A DNA stretch of 64,000 nucleotides from NCBI RefSeq assembly GCF_024170285.1, contig NZ_JALJXV010000003.1:434001-498000 (forward strand). The letters are read 5' to 3'. This document shows positions 58,653 through 64,000 of this stretch, piece by piece; position 1 is the stretch's first letter; every line of letters starts with the position of its first letter. Below the pieces are notes generated by a model, which made no database searches, was not told where the DNA came from, and saw nothing but the letters and a program-made list of their open reading frames with translations. The stretch is from Natronocella acetinitrilica. Lineage in GTDB: Bacteria; Pseudomonadota; Gammaproteobacteria; Nitrococcales; Aquisalimonadaceae. A program made the translations under genes and the position numbers.

Positions 58653-58683
58653 GGAGTACACCCAAGGATCAATAGTTACGCCA

Positions 58684-58712
58684 ACTATACCAGAGCGCAG
58701 CTGCTATGTCAT
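58684..58712 (-). promoter_or_regulatory. Sigma70 promoter of the HD hydrolase-rarA operon
   Basis: Reading leftwards: ATGACA, 17 bp, TATAGT, with an extended TGG before the -10. Confidence 0.6.
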
Positions 58713-58804
58713 TATTTAAAGGAAAATAATTGTTGCGCCAGTCGCCACGATGGGCGATAACGGGTATCAGGACCACCATCGGGCAAACAGGGAGAGCAGG
58801 GCAC

Positions 58805-59158
58805 ATGGCGGGCACGGACGCACTACTGCGGGGACTGCGGCGACTGCAGGTCTCCTTCACCATCGTCGAGCGCCTCTACGGCGGACAGCAGGCCATCCGG
58901 CTTCACCCCGGTGGTGAGCTCGCCGCGGTCGACAGCTGCGGCACCGTGCGCTGCGAGCCCGCCCTGCAGGCGGCACTCCAGGCCCCGGCGCTCGCCGAGC
59001 TGCGCACACACCTCGACCAAAGCCACTGCGAGGCGGCCGTGCTCGAGCTCCGCCGCGATGGCGCGGTGCGGATCGTGACCGACGGCGCGGCGCTCGACTT
59101 CGAGCACCTCGGCGCACTCTGCGCACACCTCACAGCCACCGACAGCCAGGCGCCATGA
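58805..59158 (+). CDS. Hypothetical protein, 117 aa
   Basis: I choose ATG 58805 behind GGGAGAG and AGGG; the frame is open further upstream to 58730 but without a ribosome site. The product is soluble with two strand-rich parts (SFTIVERLYGGQQAIRLHPGG, AVLELRRDGAVRIVTDG). No recognised motif. Confidence 0.6.
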   Translation: MAGTDALLRGLRRLQVSFTIVERLYGGQQAIRLHPGGELAAVDSCGTVRCEPALQAALQAPALAELRTHLDQSHCEAAVLELRRDGAVRIVTDGAALDFEHLGALCAHLTATDSQAP

Positions 59159-59195
59159 GTCACCAATCGGGTGTCTATAATTTGTCTAAAATAAT

Positions 59196-59224
59196 TTGAC
59201 CGCGCCCAGTTGGGGCAGTATTAT
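59196..59224 (+). promoter_or_regulatory. Sigma70 promoter of the GGDEF operon
   Basis: TTGACC, 17 bp, TATTAT. Confidence 0.7.
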
Positions 59225-59283
59225 TTCGGCAGTTATCGCGGCCACTTGAGTGCCGCAGGGTCGACCGACAACAGGTCAATGCC

Positions 59284-60663
59284 ATGGAAAAGGAACGCAC
59301 ACAGCCAGGCGGCTTGCCGCAGAAGGTCATTCGCTTGATCGGCGACATGCGCGCCGCACTGCTGACGCTGGTGGACGCTCAGCGCGGCCACGGCGAGGAG
59401 AGCGATGCGCAGGCAAAGGCGCTGCGCGAGGATCTCGTGCGCCTTGACCCGAGCCAGCCCATCGCGCCACGGGCCAAGGCGCTGGTGGCGCTCACCGAGG
59501 GCAGCCAGGCGCGGCGTCTCAATGCCGGGCGCAGTGCCGAGTTTGCCGAGATCTTCTTCGAGCGGCTGACAGCACTCGCCGAGCAGTTCACCCGCAGCTA
59601 TCCGAGCAGCGAGGCGCTCGCCGCCATTCAGGCGCGGATCGCCGCGCACGCCTGCGAGCCACACCGAAACCTGCTCCAGGGCCTTGAGGACATGAGTGCG
59701 CTGAACGCCACCATCCAGGCGGTGCGCGACGAGGAGCAGCGCGCGATGCGCGCCTACGTCGGCGAGGTGCAGGAGCGTCTTGCCGATATCGATGCGGTGA
59801 TCAGCGCCTCGTGCGCCGCAAGCACCAGCGCACAGGACGCACAGCGCCGCGAGGATGCGGCGCGCGATGGCGATATCCGCGCCATGCAGGAGACGGTGCG
59901 AAGCTCGGAGAGCTTCGAGAGCCTGCGCGGGGCGATGGGCAGCGCACTCAGCACCCTCACCTCGCGGATGCTTGCCTTCCGAGAGCAGCAGGTGAATCGC
60001 GAGACGCATGCCGCCGAGGAGTCGGCACGGGCGAGACACGAGCTCGAGACGGTCAAGGCCGAGCTCTCGAAGAAGGCCGAGGCGCTCTACAGCGATCCGC
60101 TGACCGGCGTGCCGAACCGCCTCGCCTTCCAGGAGCACGCCAATGCGGCCTACCAGCGCTGGCGCCACTGCCCGGTGAGCAATCGCACCGCGATCACGGT
60201 CATCGATATCGACTTCTTCAAGTCCGTGAACGACCACTTCGGCCACGCCGAGGGCGACCGGGTGCTCTGCGCTGTTGCCCATGCACTGCGCGACAACCTG
60301 CGCGAGGGCGACTTCCTGGCCCGCTGGGGCGGGGAGGAGTTCGTGATCGTGAGCGAGCGGAGCACGAGCGTTGACGCAAGCCACATGGCGGCCCGCCTTC
60401 GAAAGGCGCTCGCCACCCTCTCGCTCACCAGCGCCGATGGCCGGGCAATCCCGATCACCGCCTCCTGCGGGGTGGCCGAGCTTTGTGACGGCATGAGCAT
60501 GGACGATGCCTTCGAGCGCGCCGACCGTGCGCTCTACCGCGTCAAGGAGTCGGGTCGTGACGGGCTTGCCGTGCATCACGCCGGCACCCGCAAGGCGGTG
60601 CTGCTCTTTAGCGGCAAGCGCACCCACCCCGAGTACCCCGAGGCCGAGGCGCACCGGGCGTGA
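59284..60663 (+). CDS. Diguanylate cyclase (GGDEF)
   Basis: 459 residues with no membrane segment. The N-terminal ~270 residues are helical and coiled-coil-like, as in the uncharacterised soluble sensors of many cyclases. The GGDEF domain begins DPLTGVPNRLAF, has VIDIDFFKSVND and RWGGEEF (active site 349-353), and ends ADRALYRVKESGRD. An inhibitory I-site RxxD (REGD) lies five residues before GGEEF, so product feedback is expected. It makes c-di-GMP, which controls surface attachment in many bacteria; the FN3 adhesin-like proteins at 0-7 kb would be natural targets, but this is inference. The stop overlaps the start of the phosphatase (GTGA). Confidence 0.92.
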   Translation: MEKERTQPGGLPQKVIRLIGDMRAALLTLVDAQRGHGEESDAQAKALREDLVRLDPSQPIAPRAKALVALTEGSQARRLNAGRSAEFAEIFFERLTALAEQFTRSYPSSEALAAIQARIAAHACEPHRNLLQGLEDMSALNATIQAVRDEEQRAMRAYVGEVQERLADIDAVISASCAASTSAQDAQRREDAARDGDIRAMQETVRSSESFESLRGAMGSALSTLTSRMLAFREQQVNRETHAAEESARARHELETVKAELSKKAEALYSDPLTGVPNRLAFQEHANAAYQRWRHCPVSNRTAITVIDIDFFKSVNDHFGHAEGDRVLCAVAHALRDNLREGDFLARWGGEEFVIVSERSTSVDASHMAARLRKALATLSLTSADGRAIPITASCGVAELCDGMSMDDAFERADRALYRVKESGRDGLAVHHAGTRKAVLLFSGKRTHPEYPEAEAHRA

Positions 60664-61481
60664 GTGCGCCACCCCGCCATGTAGCCCGCCACCGCCCGAA
60701 CACAAGCGGTCGCGACTTCGTGGTGGGCGATATCCACGGCGCTTTCACGCTCCTTCGCCAGGCGCTCGCGCGCGCCCGCTTCAACCCCGCCACCGATCGG
60801 CTCTTTAGCGTCGGCGACCTGGTGGATCGCGGCGTCGAGTCGCCGGCTGCCGCCGAGTGGATCGACAAGCCCTGGTTCCACGCCGTGCTCGGCAACCACG
60901 ACGCGCAGTACGCCTTCATGAAGGGCGGGCCGATCAGCGAGGACATCTCCTGCAATGGCGTCGAGCGCTGGTGGCTTTCGATGCCGGAGCAACGCTTCGA
61001 GGCCCTTTGCCAGGCGCTCGCGCGCCTACCCTTCGCGATCGAGGTGGAGAGCGCCGAGGGGCTGATCGTGCTGGTGCACGCCGGGGTGCCGCTGGACTAT
61101 CCCGACTGGGGGAGCTTCGCGCAGGCGCTTCGGGACGGGCATGAGGGGGCGCTGATCGCAGCGCTCTGGGACCGCGAGTCGGCGCAGTGGGCACAGGACG
61201 TCACCGACGGCCCGGAGCGCGGTATTGAGCCTGGCTACTGGCTGCACGACATCGCCCACGCCTTCCACGGCCACACACCGGATACGCGCAACGCCTACCG
61301 CCCCTATCGCCTGTCCAATCGCTACTATATCGACACCGGCGCCTGCTTTGCCCACAAGCGCCCCGGCGCCACGCTCTCGCTCTTCGACCTCACCAACCCC
61401 GCCGAGCCGCTGATCGCGCTGCGCCCCGACACGCCCACGCCGCGGGAGAATGACGGTAGTCTCTCCCGGGCACTGCCCTAG
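60660..61481 (+). CDS. PPP-type metallophosphatase (ApaH/PrpA-like)
   Basis: 273 residues from GTG 60660. The PPP signature motifs are present and spaced normally: GDIHGAF, GDLVDRG and GNHDAQ, followed by LVHAGVPLDYP and HGHTP. This is the arrangement of bacterial Ser/Thr phosphatases such as PrpA and of ApaH, which cleaves diadenosine tetraphosphate. It overlaps the diguanylate cyclase by four bases, so the two are coupled, and a signalling role beside c-di-GMP is likely. The choice between protein and Ap4A substrate cannot be made from sequence alone. Confidence 0.88.
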   Translation: MSAPPRHVARHRPNTSGRDFVVGDIHGAFTLLRQALARARFNPATDRLFSVGDLVDRGVESPAAAEWIDKPWFHAVLGNHDAQYAFMKGGPISEDISCNGVERWWLSMPEQRFEALCQALARLPFAIEVESAEGLIVLVHAGVPLDYPDWGSFAQALRDGHEGALIAALWDRESAQWAQDVTDGPERGIEPGYWLHDIAHAFHGHTPDTRNAYRPYRLSNRYYIDTGACFAHKRPGATLSLFDLTNPAEPLIALRPDTPTPRENDGSLSRALP

Positions 61482-61506
61482 ACAGGGCAGGGCGCCAGCC
61501 GGTCCG

Positions 61507-62106
61507 TCACTGCGCGAGTGCGCCGAGTCCGGCCGCTGCCAGGCAGCGCGGGCAGGTGATCGCCGCCGCCGCTGGTGCACGACGCAGCCCCGCGCTCGCC
61601 GCTGCACCGCAGAGCAGCGATCCGGCCTCGCGAACCCCGCCACCGCGATGCAGATCAGCCAGGAGTGCGAGGTGGACCAGCGGCTCACACCGCCTTGACC
61701 CGGCAAGCACCGCGGCGGCGCCTGGCACGTAGAGCCCGAGGCGCGCGCCGCGGGCGAAATCCGCGCGGTGAATGGAGAGCGTGTCCGAAGCGGGGGGCAG
61801 GCGCTCTTCAGGGCGTGCCTCACCCGGCACCATCAGCGCTTCCATCAGCCGATCGAGCGCACAGTCTCCCACGTAGCGCCGAGGTGGGAGGTGGTGCCCG
61901 TCGGCGCCGAGCACCTCAAGCGTCATGGCGCCGGTGGCGCCGACCCGTACCAGTCCGCAGGGCCCGCGCGTGTCGAGAAAGCCAAGCACATGGCCACCGC
62001 GCACCGCGCGGCGCGGCGCACTGCCAGGCGCCGTCAGCCGCCTTGAGAGAAGCGCACCGTGCAGCGCGCAGGCCGCCTGGAATGGCGTTCCCAGCGCAGC
62101 GCTCAA
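61507..62106 (-). CDS. Hypothetical protein, 199 aa, TTG start
   Basis: The start is TTG 62106, which overlaps the stop of the upstream gene (TTGA) and follows GAGGAGA by about 9 nt. A longer frame exists but runs into the upstream gene. The product has a CxxC near the C-terminus (TCPRCLAAAG) and a preceding hydrophobic GSLLCGAAASAGL segment. Otherwise it is soluble, and no family is recognised. Translationally coupled second gene of a two-gene operon. Confidence 0.6.
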   Translation of the reverse strand: MSAALGTPFQAACALHGALLSRRLTAPGSAPRRAVRGGHVLGFLDTRGPCGLVRVGATGAMTLEVLGADGHHLPPRRYVGDCALDRLMEALMVPGEARPEERLPPASDTLSIHRADFARGARLGLYVPGAAAVLAGSRRCEPLVHLALLADLHRGGGVREAGSLLCGAAASAGLRRAPAAAAITCPRCLAAAGLGALAQ

Positions 62107-62699
62107 AGCCGGATCTCCTCGACATCGGCGGCGTGAAGCACCACCGACTCCTGTATCCACAGCCCCCGGCGCACGCCGTTGTCGGCAAGCACCCACTCGG
62201 CGTGCGCCCGACGCTGTGTGCCATCGATCAGCCACGGGTCACTCACCGAGACCGGCGCGCAGCGCTCCTGGTCAAAGAGGAGACTGCCCCGCGGCGGCAG
62301 CACGTCGCACAGGCGATAGAGATCGGCAGGGAGCGGCTCCTTCAATCGCAGGCGGATGTCATGGCGGATCTCGAAGGCCCCGGTGCGAAGGCCCGGCAGC
62401 TCGAGCTGCCAGACAAACGTCAGCACCGCACCGGCCTCAGCGCTCTCGAGCATGAGCGGCCAGTCAGCCGCCCCGCGGGTGGCGACAAACAGGCCCGTGC
62501 GATCGCCCGAGCGCACCCGCGGCGGCGCCTGTGGCTCGTGCACGCCACGGCCGTTCACCAGCACCCGACAGCGCAGGCGCTCCGGGCGCAGCGCCTTTGC
62601 GAGCGCCCAGTTCACCCGCAGCGTTGGCAGCACCAGCAGGCAGACCCGGTGGGGGTCCGCCGTGCTCGATGCGGGTGACGGAAGGACGGCTGGCTGCAT
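62103..62699 (-). CDS. Hypothetical protein, 198 aa
   Basis: ATG 62699 behind AAAAGGA. The first gene of a small operon. The product contains LVLPTLRVNWALAKAL and a beta-rich region (VLTFVWQLELPGLRTGAFEIRHDI, DIRLRLKEPLPADL) but no recognised motif, signal peptide or membrane segment. The divergent neighbour is recD2. Confidence 0.62.
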   Translation of the reverse strand: MQPAVLPSPASSTADPHRVCLLVLPTLRVNWALAKALRPERLRCRVLVNGRGVHEPQAPPRVRSGDRTGLFVATRGAADWPLMLESAEAGAVLTFVWQLELPGLRTGAFEIRHDIRLRLKEPLPADLYRLCDVLPPRGSLLFDQERCAPVSVSDPWLIDGTQRRAHAEWVLADNGVRRGLWIQESVVLHAADVEEIRL

Positions 62700-62724
62700 G
62701 TGCGATTCCTTTTAATTATTAGAG

Positions 62725-62753
62725 TACATAATGCCCGAAGCCGGCATCGGCAA
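62725..62753 (-). promoter_or_regulatory. Possible promoter of the 62103 operon
   Basis: Reading leftwards: TTGCCG, 17 bp, TATGTA. Confidence 0.4.
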
Positions 62754-62762
62754 CAAGGACGA

Positions 62763-62791
62763 TTGACAATATTTTATTATTTATATATTAT
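62763..62791 (+). promoter_or_regulatory. Sigma70 promoter of recD2
   Basis: TTGACA, a 17-bp spacer of pure A/T, TATTAT. Confidence 0.8.
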
Positions 62792-62834
62792 TAAGGTCGG
62801 AAATCCGCCTGCGGTGGGCGGTAATGGGGCGCGT

Positions 62835-64000
62835 GTGACCGATGAGCTGGTGACAGTCCGCGGCCGGGTGCGGCGGCGGATGTTCTATAACCAGGACGAT
62901 GGCTTTTGCATCGTGCTGATCGATGTCGCGTCGATTGATCGCGGCAAGAGCGTTGGCGGCCGCTCGCTTGGCGTGAAGGGGCGGCTTCGCGGCATCGAGG
63001 AGGGCATGGACATCAAGGCCCAGGGGCGTTTTGTCGAGCATGCGAAGTACGGCCGACAGCTCCAGGCCGACCTGATACTCCCGGAGATGCAAGACCTCGA
63101 AGGGGTCTACCGCTACCTCCTCGCAGGCGGCATCAGCGGCGTTGGCAAGAAGCTCGCCGGGCGCATTGCCGAGACCTTCGGCGCGGGCGCACTCGAAATC
63201 ATCCGCCGCGAGCCGGAGCGCCTGCTCGAGATCGAGGGCATCGGCAAGGCCAAGGCCGCGGAGATCAGCGCAGCCCTTGCCGAGCAGAAGTCGGTCGAGG
63301 AGATCATGACCTTTCTCCTCGGCGCGGGGCTTGAGACGCGGATCGCGAACCGCATCCACCGCGAGCTCGGCGACCAGGCGCTCTCTCACATCAAGGCGAA
63401 CCCCTACATTCTCGCCGGCATCGCCGGCATCGGGTTTGCGACCGCCGATGACATTGCCCGCTCCCTTGGCATCGCCCCGGATGCGCCAGCGCGCATCGAG
63501 GCGGGGCTTGAGTACGTGGTCAGCGAGGCGATGCGCCGCGCCGGCCACACCCGCTTCCCCCGCGACTACGTGGCCGCGCAGGCGGCGCGCGGCCTTGCAC
63601 TTGATCGCAACCTCGTCAGCCAGGGCATCGAGCGGATGATTGCAAGCGGGCAGTTTCGCCTGAGCGCCACGCCGAGCGGGCCCATGCTCGCGCAGGCCAG
63701 GGTCGCGCGGCTCGAGCGGCGGATCGCCGAGCAGCTGCTCGCCCTTGCCGGGGAGAGCGGCGTTGACGTGCCCAAGGCGCGCATCGCGGCCACCGCGCCG
63801 ATCACGCTTGCCGCCGAGCAGCTCGCCGCCGTCGAGGGCGCGCTGCGCGAGCGGGTGTGTGTGATCACCGGCGGGCCTGGTACCGGCAAGTCCACCATCA
63901 CCGACATTATCCTGACCCTGCTTCAGCGCGAGGCGGGCTGCGCGAGCATCGCGCTCGCCGCGCCCACCGGCCGCGCCGCAAGGCGCCTCGCCGAGGCGAC
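62835..64000 (+). CDS. recD2: RecD2-type SF1B DNA helicase (3' partial)
   Basis: The frame runs off the window end after about 388 codons. The N-terminal OB-like region (VTVRGRVRRRMFYNQDDGFC, with VKGRLRGIEEGM) and the helix-hairpin-helix repeats (GVGKKLAGRIAETFG, IEGIGKAKAAEI, IGFATADDIARSLG) are the hallmarks of RecD2, the RecBC-independent branch. The first helicase motif is ITGGPGTGKST (Walker A, about 344-354), then motif Ia AAPTGRAARRLAEAT. RecD2 unwinds DNA 5' to 3'; plasmid copies are common. I choose GTG 62835; GTG 62814 is an alternative, and neither has a strong ribosome site. Confidence 0.9.
   Translation, partial: MTDELVTVRGRVRRRMFYNQDDGFCIVLIDVASIDRGKSVGGRSLGVKGRLRGIEEGMDIKAQGRFVEHAKYGRQLQADLILPEMQDLEGVYRYLLAGGISGVGKKLAGRIAETFGAGALEIIRREPERLLEIEGIGKAKAAEISAALAEQKSVEEIMTFLLGAGLETRIANRIHRELGDQALSHIKANPYILAGIAGIGFATADDIARSLGIAPDAPARIEAGLEYVVSEAMRRAGHTRFPRDYVAAQAARGLALDRNLVSQGIERMIASGQFRLSATPSGPMLAQARVARLERRIAEQLLALAGESGVDVPKARIAATAPITLAAEQLAAVEGALRERVCVITGGPGTGKSTITDIILTLLQREAGCASIALAAPTGRAARRLAEA

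Overview
The window looks like part of a large GC-rich accessory replicon (megaplasmid, chromid or big integrative element) of a gammaproteobacterium. The strongest lineage hint is a B12-dependent ribonucleotide reductase split into NrdJa and NrdJb, an arrangement known from Pseudomonas-type bacteria. Plasmid-type genes (ArdC antirestriction protein, SSB-like protein, two PcfJ-like proteins, an orphan cytosine methyltransferase, a MazE/MazF pair, a soluble lytic transglycosylase) sit beside apparent second copies of housekeeping repair genes (ligA, ung, rarA, recD2). No phage structural genes, rRNA, tRNA or CRISPR array were seen.

Layout: 0-7 kb holds two giant fibronectin-III repeat surface proteins, the first cut by the window edge. 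7-10.9 kb has an OmpA-like envelope protein and small unknown, exported or membrane proteins. 11-21 kb has nrdJa interrupted by a LAGLIDADG intein, a membrane protein, an acidic small protein coupled to ArdC, an HDOD regulator, a lipoprotein operon and then nrdJb. 21.2-23.6 kb is a scrambled zone: mazF with a nonsense codon next to mazE, decayed copies of two neighbouring genes, a small secreted protein, a candidate small RNA and a lytic transglycosylase. 23.7-36 kb has the SSB-like protein, a metallopeptidase, two PcfJ-like proteins, a phosphoesterase, an ADP-ribosyltransferase-like protein, a GNAT enzyme and the methyltransferase. 36-46.4 kb has a hydrolase, YgjV-like protein, LigA, a SprT-like peptidase, Ung and unknowns. 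46.5-54.2 kb is a signalling block: HDOD protein, LuxR-type receptor, HK-REC-HK hybrid kinase, REC-HK protein and a stand-alone response regulator. 54.4-64 kb has an operon of SAMHD1-like HD hydrolase, RarA and phosphoesterase, then a diguanylate cyclase with a PPP-type phosphatase, a two-gene unknown operon and the start of recD2.

Most genes or short operons have their own sigma70-type promoter: recognisable -35 and -10 hexamers spaced 16-17 bp in a short, very AT-rich island inside otherwise GC-rich DNA. This makes transcription units unusually easy to read here and reveals a promoter-terminator pair with no gene between (candidate ncRNA near 22.8 kb) and a terminator about 6 nt downstream of a promoter start (37.9 kb).

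Together the genes suggest a replicon that carries its own nucleotide supply (class II RNR, SAMHD1-like hydrolase), repair and replication aids (SSB, LigA, Ung, RarA, RecD2, SprT-like), host-defence evasion (ArdC, methyltransferase) and a dense signalling layer (LuxR, hybrid kinases, HDOD, GGDEF). These links are inferred from family membership and proximity; no database search was possible.
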